Source of the DNA: Alphaproteobacteria bacterium
GTDB taxonomy: Bacteria; Pseudomonadota; Alphaproteobacteria; Rickettsiales; UBA1997
Reading direction: 5' to 3'
DNA length: 64,000 nucleotides
NCBI GenBank assembly: GCA_021151765.1
Contig: JAGKWR010000003.1
Location: 62,001 to 126,000 of the forward strand
Position 1 is the first letter of the stretch. Every line of letters begins with the position of its first letter. This document shows, piece by piece, positions 45,701-54,986 of this stretch. Position numbers and translations under genes: made by a program. The notes beneath the pieces are model-generated. The model had not been told where the DNA came from. It ran no database searches and saw nothing but the letters and a program-made list of their open reading frames with translations.

Positions 45701-46686
45701 TTTAATCCTAAATGTTTAAAAGCATTGTCGGTCAAGATTCGACCGCGAGGTGTTTTTTCTATAAATCCTTTCTGAATTAAAAAAGGTTCGATGGTATCTT
45801 CAACTGAATCTTTTTCTTCTCCTATAGCTGCTGCAATCGTTTCTATTCCAACTGGTCCGCCACGATAATTTTCAGCAATAAATTTTAAATAGCGATAATC
45901 TGAAGAATCAAGTCCAGCAGAATCGATTTCTAGACGCTTGAGTGAATTGTCGGCAATTTCAAAAGTGACAAGCTTTTTGTTAATTGCAGATGCGAAATCT
46001 CGGACTCTTTTCAACAAACGAATCGCAATTCTTGGTGTGCCGCGCGATCTTTTGGCAATTTCAGCGGCGGCGGATTTTTCAATTTCAATTCCTAAAATTT
46101 TAGCGTCACGAATTAAAATTTGCTCAAGTTCTGAATCAGCGTAAAAATTAAGGCGCAACGGAATGCCGAAACGATCTTTCAGCGGATTGGCGATAAGTCC
46201 GATTCTGGTGGTAGCACCGACCAAAGTGAATTTCGGTAAATCAATTTTGATAGCGCGAGCGGCCGGCCCTTCGCCAATTATTATATCGAGCTTGAAATCT
46301 TCCATCGCGGAATAAAGCACTTCTTCGACGTTTTTGTTCAAACGGTGAATTTCATCAATAAACAACACATCACCTTCTTGCAAGTTGGTGAGAATTGCGG
46401 CTAAGTCGCCTGATTTTGAAATTATTGGGCCGGCGGAAGATTTGAAGCCGACACCCAGTTCGTGAGCAATAATCTGCGCTAGTGTAGTTTTGCCAAGACC
46501 CGGTGGGCCGTAAAATAAAGCGTGATCTAAAGCCTCACCGCGGTTTTTAGCAGCGCGAATGAAGATGCTGAGATTTTCTTTCAACTTTTCTTGACCCAAA
46601 AAATCAGCCAAAAAATTAGGACGCAAAACATTGTCATTACGTTCTAATTCTAGCTTTTCAGGGTTTAAGTTTTCGTTTTTTGACAT
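45697..46686 (-). CDS. ruvB: Holliday junction ATP-dependent DNA helicase RuvB
   Basis: AAA+ motor that drives branch migration of Holliday junctions with RuvA. The 329-residue protein shows Walker A YGPPGLGKTTLAQ (~60), Walker B VLFIDEIHRLN (~110), GATTRIGLIANPLKDRF (arginine finger region) and the winged-helix end IQKGFIEKTPRGRILT. Length is normal. It starts two bases after ruvA ends. ruvC, the resolvase that commonly lies upstream, is not in this cluster. Confidence 0.97.
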   Translation of the reverse strand: MSKNENLNPEKLELERNDNVLRPNFLADFLGQEKLKENLSIFIRAAKNRGEALDHALFYGPPGLGKTTLAQIIAHELGVGFKSSAGPIISKSGDLAAILTNLQEGDVLFIDEIHRLNKNVEEVLYSAMEDFKLDIIIGEGPAARAIKIDLPKFTLVGATTRIGLIANPLKDRFGIPLRLNFYADSELEQILIRDAKILGIEIEKSAAAEIAKRSRGTPRIAIRLLKRVRDFASAINKKLVTFEIADNSLKRLEIDSAGLDSSDYRYLKFIAENYRGGPVGIETIAAAIGEEKDSVEDTIEPFLIQKGFIEKTPRGRILTDNAFKHLGLK

Positions 46687-46688
46687 TG

Positions 46689-47318
46689 CTAAAATTTATT
46701 TTTGCTGAGTTCGCGTAGCGATTGGGTAATCAAATTTTCCAAAGTTATTTGCGGGTTGGCCTCGCTTAGATAATCGATTACTTTCAAGCAATCGTGCTTT
46801 TTGTAACCAAGATTTTCCAAAGCAGAAAGAGCATCGACAGCGATTTGATTGCCAGCAATTTTTTTGTCGCTGACTGATTGTTTAACATCAAAACCAATGT
46901 CAATCCCGAGTTTTTTTGGACTATCTTTTAATTCGGTAGTAATGCGCGAAGCTAGTTTTGGCCCAATTCCAGAAATGCTCGAGAATGTTTTAATGTCAGA
47001 TGAAACTAAAGCTTTGGCTAAATCTTGAATTGTCAAAGCGCTCAAAATTTTTTGGCCCATTTTATTGCCAACACCTTGCACTTTGGTAAGTTCTAAAAAC
47101 CACGTTTTTTCGATTTCAGAAGTAAAGCCGTAAAGTTCGATTGCATCTTCTTTCACCGCAGTTTCGATGATCAGTGAAATTGGTTGGTCGCTGTTAATTA
47201 AACGCAATTCAGCGGCGCATTTTGCTGAAATAAAAACTACGTAACCAACGCCGTTAACGTCAATTATGCATTTATCTTCAGTGATTGAGTCAATAATACC
47301 ACGTAATTTGCCGATCAT
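46689..47318 (-). CDS. ruvA: Holliday junction DNA helicase subunit RuvA
   Basis: Tetrameric junction-binding protein that places RuvB on DNA. The 209-residue protein has the N-terminal OB-fold (MIGKLRGIIDSITEDKCIID, then VNGVGYVVF), two helix-hairpin-helix motifs (KVQGVGNKMGQKILSAL and SISGIGPKLASRITTEL) and the C-terminal RuvB-contacting domain (VDALSALENLGYKKHDCLKV). Its ATG overlaps the stop of the upstream unknown gene by four bases. Confidence 0.96.
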   Translation of the reverse strand: MIGKLRGIIDSITEDKCIIDVNGVGYVVFISAKCAAELRLINSDQPISLIIETAVKEDAIELYGFTSEIEKTWFLELTKVQGVGNKMGQKILSALTIQDLAKALVSSDIKTFSSISGIGPKLASRITTELKDSPKKLGIDIGFDVKQSVSDKKIAGNQIAVDALSALENLGYKKHDCLKVIDYLSEANPQITLENLITQSLRELSKNKF

Positions 47319-48154
47319 TTTGATTCTCCTTGGTGTGCTTCTGATTTTTTTTGTAGAGGTGAGAATGCTGAAGATTTAGAAACTTTTAAAATGGATTTCG
47401 GCATTTTTACCGCGTTTTCAAATTTATCAGCTAAGAGCTTTTCTTCGGTTCTTTCGTAATCATTAGCTACTTTTGCCTCGAAGATTTGAGACATTTCTTC
47501 GTCTTCTCTGCTACTTTTTGTGATGCTGGCCAAATATTCTTGGCGGACGAATTCTTGTTTGATGAGTCTTTGGCAAAGATCTTCTTGGATTAGAAGTTCT
47601 TGTTGGCGAAGAAAAGATTGAGATAATATCTGGTCAACAAGTGTTTTTTCTGTTTTTTGTGATGCTTCAGAGCAACACAAAAGATACTCATCAACTTTCA
47701 GGTAATCTCTTAATTCTAAATTGATGAGAAGATTAGTTTGTACATGCCTTACTAGCTCTTCTAAATTTTCGCAGTAAAGATTTTCAAAGCTATTGTTTTG
47801 TCTGAGCTGAGAAAAATTTATACAATTTTTGGCAAATTCTTTGCAAAAAGGAGGTTCGGTTGTTGTATCTTTACTGTTCTCCGGGTTTAGATAAAAAAGA
47901 ATTAGATCGAAACTGATAATTAATAAGTTTTCATCGCGTAATCCTAAGATTCTTTCTCTTTTTAGTTCAAAACAAAGAGTGTTGTAGGCTTTCGTTAATT
48001 TATCTCCCAAAGATTCTTTTTGCTGTTTGACTACTGACTCAGATTTAGTTTCATTTTCATAAATACGCTCAAGTTTTGCCTGATCGCTTTCTAATATTGC
48101 AGCGATTTTTTCTTTAAAAATGTTTCCAAGAATTTCAAAATATTGAGTGGTCAT
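47315..48154 (-). CDS. Unknown helical protein heading the ruvAB operon
   Basis: A 279-residue protein without a recognisable family. It is almost entirely helical and highly charged, with Glu/Lys/Gln-rich coiled-coil stretches (LVDQILSQSFLRQQELLIQ) and several cysteines in the middle (CKEFAKNC, LLCCSEASQ). There is no signal peptide or membrane helix. The last ~30 residues are basic and Ser/Lys-rich. It occupies the place where ruvC often stands but shows no RuvC motifs. It overlaps ruvA by four bases, so it is translated from the same message. A long spacer (48155-48400) to the divergent lipB probably holds both promoters, but I see no convincing boxes. Confidence 0.68.
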   Translation of the reverse strand: MTTQYFEILGNIFKEKIAAILESDQAKLERIYENETKSESVVKQQKESLGDKLTKAYNTLCFELKRERILGLRDENLLIISFDLILFYLNPENSKDTTTEPPFCKEFAKNCINFSQLRQNNSFENLYCENLEELVRHVQTNLLINLELRDYLKVDEYLLCCSEASQKTEKTLVDQILSQSFLRQQELLIQEDLCQRLIKQEFVRQEYLASITKSSREDEEMSQIFEAKVANDYERTEEKLLADKFENAVKMPKSILKVSKSSAFSPLQKKSEAHQGESK

Positions 48155-48400
48155 TTTGATCTAAATTAGTGATATAGGGTGCTGATAATGGTGGTTTTAA
48201 CAATGGAGAAAATGATTCAAAAGGCAAGTTCGGTTCACTACTAAGAGAAGATTTTTACTAAAAAATAAAGTCTGTTGATTCGATCAAAAGTGAAAAATAA
48301 ATATGACATTGATTTTATAGATAAAAGTCATCCTTGGGAATTTGATTTTTTTAAAGTATCAAACTCTTCTCCAATTCTTATTCTGTAAGCGCTCCAATAA

Positions 48401-49102
48401 ATGAAGACAAAGTTTAATAACATTCCAACAAACCAAATTTCATCGATGTCAGAAATTAATTGGCATAATAGTTCAGAGTTGGTGCATTTTGAAGACGCGC
48501 TTCAGTTTATGCAAAATCGTGTTGACCAAATTATTGCTGGTGAAGAATCGCAAATGATTTGGCTACTAGAACACTACCCAGTTTACACCGCCGGCGTCAG
48601 CGCCAAAGAAGAAGATTTGCTCAATAAAACAGATATCCCGATTTATCAAACTAATCGCGGCGGTAAATATACTTATCATTGTCCGGGTATGAAAATTATT
48701 TATGCCATGTTGGATTTGAAAAGTTTCTTCGCGCCGCAAGCGCCAGACGTTTCTAAATTTGTTGAGTTTTTAGAAAATTGGGTGATCGCAATTTTGGCGC
48801 ATTACAACATCAAAGGCGAGATTCGTAAAGGTCGTGTTGGAATTTGGGTAGTTGATGAAAATGGTGTTGAGAAAAAAATTGCCGCGATTGGTATCAAGCT
48901 GAAAAAGTGGGTCAGCTATCACGGCATCGCTATCAACATTAACCCTGAAATGTCTGGTTTTAATAATATCGTGCCGTGTGGAATAAAAGATTTCGGAGTG
49001 ACTTCCATGCATGATATTGTTGGTCCGGTTGACCTATCACAGTTTGATCAAATTGTGCGTGAAAAATTTATCGAGTTAAAATCGAAAATTTTCGTATCTT
49101 AA
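48401..49102 (+). CDS. lipB: Octanoyltransferase LipB
   Basis: Transfers octanoate from acyl-carrier protein to the lipoyl domains of 2-oxoacid dehydrogenases. The 233-residue protein has LLEHYPVYTAGVSAKEEDL, NRGGKYTYHCPGMKIIY, the lysine motif IAAIGIKLKKWVSYHGIAIN and the catalytic cysteine in NIVPCGIKDFGVTSM. The in-frame ATG at 48446 (MSEINWHN) gives 218 residues and fits related proteins better. I keep the longer frame because neither start has a Shine-Dalgarno. Its end overlaps the convergent binding-protein gene by four bases. lipA is not nearby. Confidence 0.94.
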   Translation: MKTKFNNIPTNQISSMSEINWHNSSELVHFEDALQFMQNRVDQIIAGEESQMIWLLEHYPVYTAGVSAKEEDLLNKTDIPIYQTNRGGKYTYHCPGMKIIYAMLDLKSFFAPQAPDVSKFVEFLENWVIAILAHYNIKGEIRKGRVGIWVVDENGVEKKIAAIGIKLKKWVSYHGIAININPEMSGFNNIVPCGIKDFGVTSMHDIVGPVDLSQFDQIVREKFIELKSKIFVS

Positions 49103-49986
49103 AATTCTTCTTGATCAGTCTTAGTAAACAAAGCTTTGCCGCCGAATTTATCTTTTCCAAAATCGGCAATCAAATTTTGCGCTCTTTCACTTTTTAGATA
49201 ATCCAAAAAGTTTTTGGCTTCACGCGAGGGATTGCGTCCAAGCAAGGCAAAACAAGGGTTTATCAATAACTTTCCACTTTTGATTAAAATCTGTGAATTT
49301 TTTAGCTGTGATTTATTCGACAAAAAAGTTCCGTAATCAGTAATTGTGTAAAGCGAGTTTTGATCAGCGTAAATTAAAGCTTGCTGTGGGAAAACATGTT
49401 GCTTGACGTACCAATTCTTTTCTTCTTGCCACGGTTTTAGATTGATCATTTTCCAAATTGTTTGCTCGCGAATATTGGTGCCGGAATTGTCATCGCGCGA
49501 AATAAAAGTAGGAGCGGATCTTTCTTTACCTAAATAAGCGATTTTTTTGAAAGCGTGATTCAGCGGATCAGTTTTTTCAATTTGTGCCGGATTAGACTTT
49601 GGACCAATAATCAAAAAATGGTCGTTAAAAACTGGCGTGTAATTAGTTGCCCAGCCTTGTTTCTGGGCTTCCTCACCTTGGTTTTTTTCATAAACCAAAG
49701 CAATGTCGATCACTTCGTTGCGCAATTGTTGCAAAGCGTTGACGCTGATGTCTTGATACCAAGCGATGGAATATTTTGCGTCAGTCATTTTTAAATAATC
49801 CTCGGCTAAAGCACGGATAATTCCAGTCGGACCAGCGCCGCCATTGCCAATTTTGATACCGATTTCGGCAGTTTGATTGCCGTAAATTTCACGTGGTGCA
49901 GTACTGATCTCACGAGTATCTTGAGCCTGAGCAGCATAATTTAGAAGTAACGCTGCAAGGAAGATTAATATTCTAAAAATTGTCAT
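49099..49986 (-). CDS. Periplasmic substrate-binding protein, PBP-like (TupA/PstS type)
   Basis: A 295-residue exported protein: signal peptide (FLAALLLNYAAQAQ), then a type II periplasmic binding fold. The segments TGIIRALAEDYLK, VFNDHFLIIGPKSNPAQ and FISRDDNSGTNIREQTIW match the PBP-like family of tungstate, molybdate or phosphate binders. The SRDDNSGT loop is where the oxyanion binds in such proteins. No permease or ATPase gene is near, so it may feed a distant transporter or act as a sensor. Its start overlaps the upstream small gene by four bases. Confidence 0.82.
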   Translation of the reverse strand: MTIFRILIFLAALLLNYAAQAQDTREISTAPREIYGNQTAEIGIKIGNGGAGPTGIIRALAEDYLKMTDAKYSIAWYQDISVNALQQLRNEVIDIALVYEKNQGEEAQKQGWATNYTPVFNDHFLIIGPKSNPAQIEKTDPLNHAFKKIAYLGKERSAPTFISRDDNSGTNIREQTIWKMINLKPWQEEKNWYVKQHVFPQQALIYADQNSLYTITDYGTFLSNKSQLKNSQILIKSGKLLINPCFALLGRNPSREAKNFLDYLKSERAQNLIADFGKDKFGGKALFTKTDQEEF

Positions 49987-50255
49987 TTTTGGTGTTGAGT
50001 TTGTTGCGGAGAAAGCAATCCTGTAGCGTTTACAGGGCTTATAATGCTCGCAGCTTTGGACAAAGATTCGTTAGTATTTTCAACTGAAGTTGTTTTAGTA
50101 GTTTGCGTTTCAGAACTGCTGCTAAAAGATGAAAATGATGATAGAGTAGAATCATCCTGAACAGTTGCTACAGTTGCTTCACTATTACTTCTAGGGCGAA
50201 CGCTACCATCAACGCGAATTACTATGTTGGCAGAAGGGTTAGAATTATTTTCCAT
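49983..50255 (-). CDS. Small Ser/Thr-rich low-complexity protein
   Basis: A 90-residue predicted protein of mostly disordered sequence, with serine runs (TLSSFSSFSSSS) and a Gln-rich end (LLSPQQTQHQK). It has no recognisable domain. Support for it being real comes from its four-base overlap with the start of the binding-protein gene, an operon-like arrangement, and from absence of any gene on the other strand. It could still be a spurious frame. Confidence 0.45.
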   Translation of the reverse strand: MENNSNPSANIVIRVDGSVRPRSNSEATVATVQDDSTLSSFSSFSSSSETQTTKTTSVENTNESLSKAASIISPVNATGLLSPQQTQHQK

Positions 50256-50343
50256 TTTGTAAAAAGTTGTACTCTTGAAAGGTGTGTAAGCGTTCCATAT
50301 CTATCACGGCAAATTCTAAAAAAAATCTTAATTTATTTGTAAT

Positions 50344-52257
50344 ATGAGCAACCAACAACAATTTAATTTCGACGTTGAAGTCGGTAAAGTTTTGAATTTG
50401 ATGATCAATTCGCTCTACACTAACAAAGATGTAGCGCTTCGTGAATTGATTTCTAACGCCGCAGATGCTTGCGATAAATTGCGTTATTTGTCGGCGCAAA
50501 ACTCGAATATTTTGCAAGCCGATGAAGAATTAAAAATTACGATCACAACCGACAAAGCCAAGAAACAGCTGATTTTGCGTGACAACGGAATTGGGATGAA
50601 CCGTGAAGATTTAATCCAAAATTTAGGAACAATCGCCCGTTCAGGAACCGAAAATTTTATCAAATCTCTGACGGGAGATAAACAAAAAGATGTGCAGTTG
50701 ATCGGCCAATTTGGTGTGGGTTTTTATTCGAGTTTTATGATCGCCAATAAAGTCGAAGTGATCTCGCGTAAATTTGATTCTGACAAAAGTTTCGCTTGGG
50801 AATCAGAAGGTGCGGGCAATTTTGCAGTAGCAGATTATGACGAAAATTTCGAACGCGGTACAAAAATTATTTTGCACTTAAAAGACGAAACAACTGACGA
50901 TTTTCTTGATCGTTTCCACATTAAACACGTGGTACAAACTTACTCGGATCACATCAATTTCAAAATCGAATTTATCCCAGAAAATTTAGAAGCCGGCGCC
51001 AAAATTGAGACGCTAAATTCTGCTTCCGCTTTGTGGAAAAAATCGAAAGATGAAATCACGGCCGAGCAATATCAAAATTTTTACAAACATATTTCGCACC
51101 TACCGGGCGAGCCTTTCATGACAATTCACAACAATGTGGAAGGTTTGGTGAGCTACACCAATTTGTTGTTTATTCCAAGCATGAAGCCGTTTGATTTGTT
51201 CCATCCTGATCGCAAAACTTCGGTGAAGCTTTACGTCAAAAAAGTTTTTATTTCCGAAGATTTAAGTTTGGTTCCAGCCAATATGCGCTTCTTGCGCGGG
51301 CTTATTGATTCCGATGATTTGCCACTAAATATCAGCCGCGAAAATCTGCAGCATAATTTGGTTTTGGATAAAATCAGAAAATCGGTGGTCAATAAAGTGT
51401 TGTCTGAGCTCAAGAAAAAAGCCAATGACAACGAAGAAGAATATCTGAAATTTTGGAATAATTTCGGTGCGGTTTTAAAAGAAGGACTTTGCGAATCTTC
51501 GGAATTTCGTGAGAAAATTTTCGAAGTTTGTCGTTTTTATTCGTCAAAATCGCCAGACAAATTGATCAGTTTAGCCGAATATTTGGATCGCGTAAAAATT
51601 GGTCAGGACAAGATTTATTTCTTAACTGCAGAATCGGTTGAAAAAGCTAAATCGTCGCCGCAACTCGAAGCGTTTTTAGAAAAAGATGTCGAAGTTTTAT
51701 TTTTAACTGACGCGGTTGACGAGTTTTGGGTGACAGTTGCGCTGCCTTACAAGGAGAAAGAATTCTGCTCAATTAATCGTCACGATGTTGATTTGAAAGA
51801 TATCGACAAAAAGCCGGAAGAAAAAGCGGAAGAAGACGAAAATAAAAAGTCGGAACCAGAAATCAAAGACGCTAAAGAAGCGGAATTTGAAGGTTTGATT
51901 AAATTCATCAAAGAAACTTTGGGCGATAAAATCAAAGAAGCGCGCTTGTCGAAAAAATTGACGAACTCGCCGGTGTGTTTGGCCGTTGACGCTGGTTCGA
52001 TGGATATTCGTCTTGAGCGTTTCTTGCTGGAGCAAAAGCAAATTCAAGCGGCGACCGCAAAAATTTTGGAAATTAATCCGGACAATAAAATCGTAAAATC
52101 GCTGAATTTGGATTACCTCAAAGACGACAAAAAAGTACAAGTGCAAGACACAATCCAAACTTTGTTTGACTTGGCCTGCGTTGTTGAAGACGAACCAATC
52201 AAAGACGCTAAAGATTTTTCGCGTCGTATTCAAAGTTTGATGAATAGCGTTGGTTAA
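50344..52257 (+). CDS. htpG: Molecular chaperone HtpG (Hsp90)
   Basis: Bacterial Hsp90 acting in the cytoplasm. The 637-residue protein has the N-terminal GHKL ATPase (LRELISNAADACDKLRYLS, LRDNGIGMNREDLI, IGQFGVGFYSSFMIA), the middle domain with SRENLQHN and its catalytic arginine, and a C-terminal dimer domain. An acidic/lysine-rich insert (KPEEKAEEDENKKSEPEIK, ~500) links the middle and C-terminal domains. Slightly longer than E. coli HtpG (624). It is transcribed alone. Confidence 0.97.
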   Translation: MSNQQQFNFDVEVGKVLNLMINSLYTNKDVALRELISNAADACDKLRYLSAQNSNILQADEELKITITTDKAKKQLILRDNGIGMNREDLIQNLGTIARSGTENFIKSLTGDKQKDVQLIGQFGVGFYSSFMIANKVEVISRKFDSDKSFAWESEGAGNFAVADYDENFERGTKIILHLKDETTDDFLDRFHIKHVVQTYSDHINFKIEFIPENLEAGAKIETLNSASALWKKSKDEITAEQYQNFYKHISHLPGEPFMTIHNNVEGLVSYTNLLFIPSMKPFDLFHPDRKTSVKLYVKKVFISEDLSLVPANMRFLRGLIDSDDLPLNISRENLQHNLVLDKIRKSVVNKVLSELKKKANDNEEEYLKFWNNFGAVLKEGLCESSEFREKIFEVCRFYSSKSPDKLISLAEYLDRVKIGQDKIYFLTAESVEKAKSSPQLEAFLEKDVEVLFLTDAVDEFWVTVALPYKEKEFCSINRHDVDLKDIDKKPEEKAEEDENKKSEPEIKDAKEAEFEGLIKFIKETLGDKIKEARLSKKLTNSPVCLAVDAGSMDIRLERFLLEQKQIQAATAKILEINPDNKIVKSLNLDYLKDDKKVQVQDTIQTLFDLACVVEDEPIKDAKDFSRRIQSLMNSVG

Positions 52258-52298
52258 ATTTGTCTTTTATCCCTTCGAGCTAAGGACGTGTTAAATTA

Positions 52299-53699
52299 TC
52301 AGTGATCTTTTTTGTCATCTTGTTTGACGCCATCAATTAGATCATCGGCTTGCAACAATTCTGATTTAGCGGATTTGCTCAGTTTGGTTTTGGCTTGTTT
52401 GGCATATTTGCTGCATTTGTCTTTTTCTCCGATCATGCAGTTAAATTGTGCCAACGCCAATAAAGATTCACCTTCTTTGCCTAATTTGTTGTAAGCGAGA
52501 GCGATATTGCGCATCAGCAGCGGGTTGCTATTTTCAAATTTCAAAGCTTCACCAAAGCGCTTAATTGCAAGCTGCACTAAAGTTGTATCATTTTCTGTTA
52601 ACGCTAAAATAGCAGCGCCAAAAGCAACTTTAGCTTGCGCAGCATCGCGTTCTTCCAGCATTTTTATTGCTTTGTCGTAAGCCAAAATTGCGGCATCAAT
52701 TTGTCCGGATTCAAATAAAATTTGGCCTTTTAACTCATACAAAAATCCGAGTTCCGAAGAATTATAATGAGATTGCAAAGTGGTTTTAGAATTTTTTTCA
52801 ATGATGTTGTCGAGCAGTTGCAAAGAATTTTTGATTTCGCCTTTGCGAAAGAAAGCGATTGATTTGATGTAGTTAGAAGTTTCGTCATTTTTGTAGCGAT
52901 ATTTTGCCAGCGTGACGTCGGGTTTTTCCATAAAACCTTCAAGTTTAGCCAAGACGCGATCCATTTGTGGTTGAAGGTTTTGGTTAATTTTTTGGTCAGA
53001 AAAATTCCAACCAACAGTGCGCGCTTTGATAAGATCGACCCTTTTCTTACTGACGGGATGCGACAATAAATATTCATCAATTTCACCTTGATATCCCAAC
53101 ATTTCGCGTTGGAAAAATTCCAACAACTTTACCAAACCATCGGCGGGATATTGCATTTTTTGCAAATATTCGATGGCGTGATTGTCCGCCGCTTCTTCTT
53201 GTCCGCGCGTATATTTCATGTAGAGACGATTGGCGCTTTGCGAGCCGCCTAAAATCAAAGCCATTGCCGCGTCGGGCGATCCACCAAGAGCTGCACCAAT
53301 TCCAAGCAAATAACTCAATAACATGGCGCTTTCCGCACTTTCCGCGCCTTCTTTGTTGCGCGCTAAATGTCCGGCGGCAATGTGTCCGGATTCGTGTGCA
53401 ATTACGCCAATTAAAGTATCGGGAGTGGAATATTTTCTAATTAAACCAGTATTTACAAAAACATTCTGACCGCCAGAAACAAAGGCGTTGATCGAATCGT
53501 CATTGATGATGTAAAGCGAAATATTTTCCGGATTTAAATTGGCAGATACAAAGATTGGATGCGATAATTCGCGCAGAAACTTTTCTGTTTCGGCATCACG
53601 AATTAGAGAAGGAGCAGAATTGCTCGCCAAACTGCTTTGGACAAAAAGCAGCGAGATTAGACTAAAAAAAACGGTAAAGTTTTTTAGCATTTGTTGCAA
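52299..53699 (-). CDS. M48 family metalloprotease with TPR domain (BepA-like)
   Basis: A 466-residue exported protein resembling BepA/YfgC, which degrades misassembled outer-membrane proteins and helps LptD and BAM. A signal peptide (~1-25) leads to the M48 domain with the zinc motif AHESGHIAAGH (His102, Glu103, His106) and a probable third ligand in QEEAADNHA (~168). The C-terminal half has TPR-like helices (LKGQILFESGQIDAAILAYD). The family's metal-binding HPxxxxR motif appears as LSHPVSKKRVDL. It converges on htpG. Confidence 0.9.
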   Translation of the reverse strand: MQQMLKNFTVFFSLISLLFVQSSLASNSAPSLIRDAETEKFLRELSHPIFVSANLNPENISLYIINDDSINAFVSGGQNVFVNTGLIRKYSTPDTLIGVIAHESGHIAAGHLARNKEGAESAESAMLLSYLLGIGAALGGSPDAAMALILGGSQSANRLYMKYTRGQEEAADNHAIEYLQKMQYPADGLVKLLEFFQREMLGYQGEIDEYLLSHPVSKKRVDLIKARTVGWNFSDQKINQNLQPQMDRVLAKLEGFMEKPDVTLAKYRYKNDETSNYIKSIAFFRKGEIKNSLQLLDNIIEKNSKTTLQSHYNSSELGFLYELKGQILFESGQIDAAILAYDKAIKMLEERDAAQAKVAFGAAILALTENDTTLVQLAIKRFGEALKFENSNPLLMRNIALAYNKLGKEGESLLALAQFNCMIGEKDKCSKYAKQAKTKLSKSAKSELLQADDLIDGVKQDDKKDH

Positions 53700-53773
53700 A
53701 TAGGAAGGTTGGAAATAAATTGCGCCGCGTTTTCTAATTCAAAAGTGCCTTTCCACAAGTTTTAATTACAAAA

Positions 53774-53995
53774 ATGCCTCTTTACTCAACTGAAAATAAA
53801 GTGATCGCTGCCATGCAATATATTGTGTTGTGGGTTAGTCTTTTCGTGATGCTGGCGTTATTTGTTTTTATTTTTAGTGCTGATACCAAAATTCCGCAAA
53901 AAAATGTTACCGTTGATGTTGATATCAAGAACAAGATCAACATTTGCCAACCTCAAGAAAAAGAATTTGAAGAACAATTCGTAGAAGAAAAATAA
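53774..53995 (+). CDS. Small single-span membrane protein
   Basis: A 73-residue protein with a short polar N-terminus, one strong membrane helix (MQYIVLWVSLFVMLALFVFI) and a charged tail (residues ~38-73) with one cysteine. I do not recognise the family. It ends three bases before the GTG of xerD and is probably co-transcribed with it. Its reality rests on the clean membrane-protein pattern and operon spacing. Confidence 0.6.
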   Translation: MPLYSTENKVIAAMQYIVLWVSLFVMLALFVFIFSADTKIPQKNVTVDVDIKNKINICQPQEKEFEEQFVEEK

Positions 53996-53998
53996 TTT

Positions 53999-54985
53999 GT
54001 GAAAAAAAACGTCGCGATTGTCGATCCACTAATTGCCAATTTTCTTGATAAAATTCGCGCGGAAGACGGCTTGTCGCAAAACACAATTTTGTCTTATCAA
54101 AAAGATTTAGAGCTTTTTCATCGCTTTCTTGCACCCAAACAAATCAAGTTGCTCAAAGTTACGAAAGAAGATGTGCGCGATTATATTTACGATTTGCATC
54201 AGCAAGATCTTCGCGCTGCGTCAGTTAGTCGTAAAATTTCATGTTTGAAAAATTTTTACCGTTTTTTGGAAAGCGAGAATTTGGTCAGCGAAAATCCGGC
54301 TGTGTATTTACAAGGTCAGAAGCGGGAAGCAAAGTTGCCGAAATTTTTAACAGAAGAAGAAGTTTTTAAGTTGCTCGATTTTGTCAATCGCGACAAATCA
54401 GAATTCGGCGTGAAATTGTCGTGCATGCTGGAAGTGATGTATTCTGCGGGTTTACGCGTTACAGAATTAGTTTCTTTGCCGATAAATGCGATTCAAGAAA
54501 TTACTGAAAATGGTGAAAAAACTCTGCGCAATTATTTGATCGTGAAAGGCAAAGGCAGTAAAGAAAGAATCGCCGCACTCAATAAATCAGCGATTTTGAA
54601 GCTGATGGAGTATTTGGAGCTGCGTAAAAAAATGGGCAACGAAAATTCCAAATGGCTTTTTGTTGGAACGGTGCGCGCCAGCAAAAAAAATATCGAAGCG
54701 CGGAAACGCGATTTTACCGATGCAGATACTCATTTGACGCGCCAAAGATTACATCAAATGTTGAAAGAACTGGCACGCGAAGTCGGAATTGACGCGTCAC
54801 GCGTTCATCCTCACGTAATTCGTCATTCTTTTGCGACACATCTTTTGAACAACGGAGTTGACTTGCGGGTTTTGCAAGAGTTACTTGGTCACAGCAATAT
54901 TTCGACGACCGAAATTTATACGCATATTTTGGATTCCAAATTGCGTGAATTGGTCTTTAAACATCATCCTTTGAGTAAAATTTAA
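53999..54985 (+). CDS. xerD: Tyrosine recombinase XerD
   Basis: Resolves chromosome dimers at dif with XerC and FtsK. The 328-residue protein has the SAM-like core-binding domain (GLSQNTILSYQKDLELF) and the catalytic set: arginine in YSAGLRVTELVSLP (~152), lysine in VKGKGSKERI, HxxR in HPHVIRHSFATHLLNNG, and histidine and tyrosine in LLGHSNISTTEIYTHIL (~306). XerC is the alternative; the N-terminus and LGHSNISTTEIYTH fit XerD better. The start is a GTG at 53999. Confidence 0.9.
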   Translation: MKKNVAIVDPLIANFLDKIRAEDGLSQNTILSYQKDLELFHRFLAPKQIKLLKVTKEDVRDYIYDLHQQDLRAASVSRKISCLKNFYRFLESENLVSENPAVYLQGQKREAKLPKFLTEEEVFKLLDFVNRDKSEFGVKLSCMLEVMYSAGLRVTELVSLPINAIQEITENGEKTLRNYLIVKGKGSKERIAALNKSAILKLMEYLELRKKMGNENSKWLFVGTVRASKKNIEARKRDFTDADTHLTRQRLHQMLKELAREVGIDASRVHPHVIRHSFATHLLNNGVDLRVLQELLGHSNISTTEIYTHILDSKLRELVFKHHPLSKI

Positions 54986-54986
54986 T

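Noticed and set aside
48155..48400. Possible small gene or RNA in the 246-base spacer before lipB
   Set aside because: Only an 18-codon frame is present, and no convincing promoter boxes or RNA structure could be seen.
51769..52233. Leftward 154-residue reading frame inside htpG
   Set aside because: It is antisense to the acidic/lysine-rich htpG C-terminal region. Its Phe/Arg-rich composition is the expected complement, not a protein signature.
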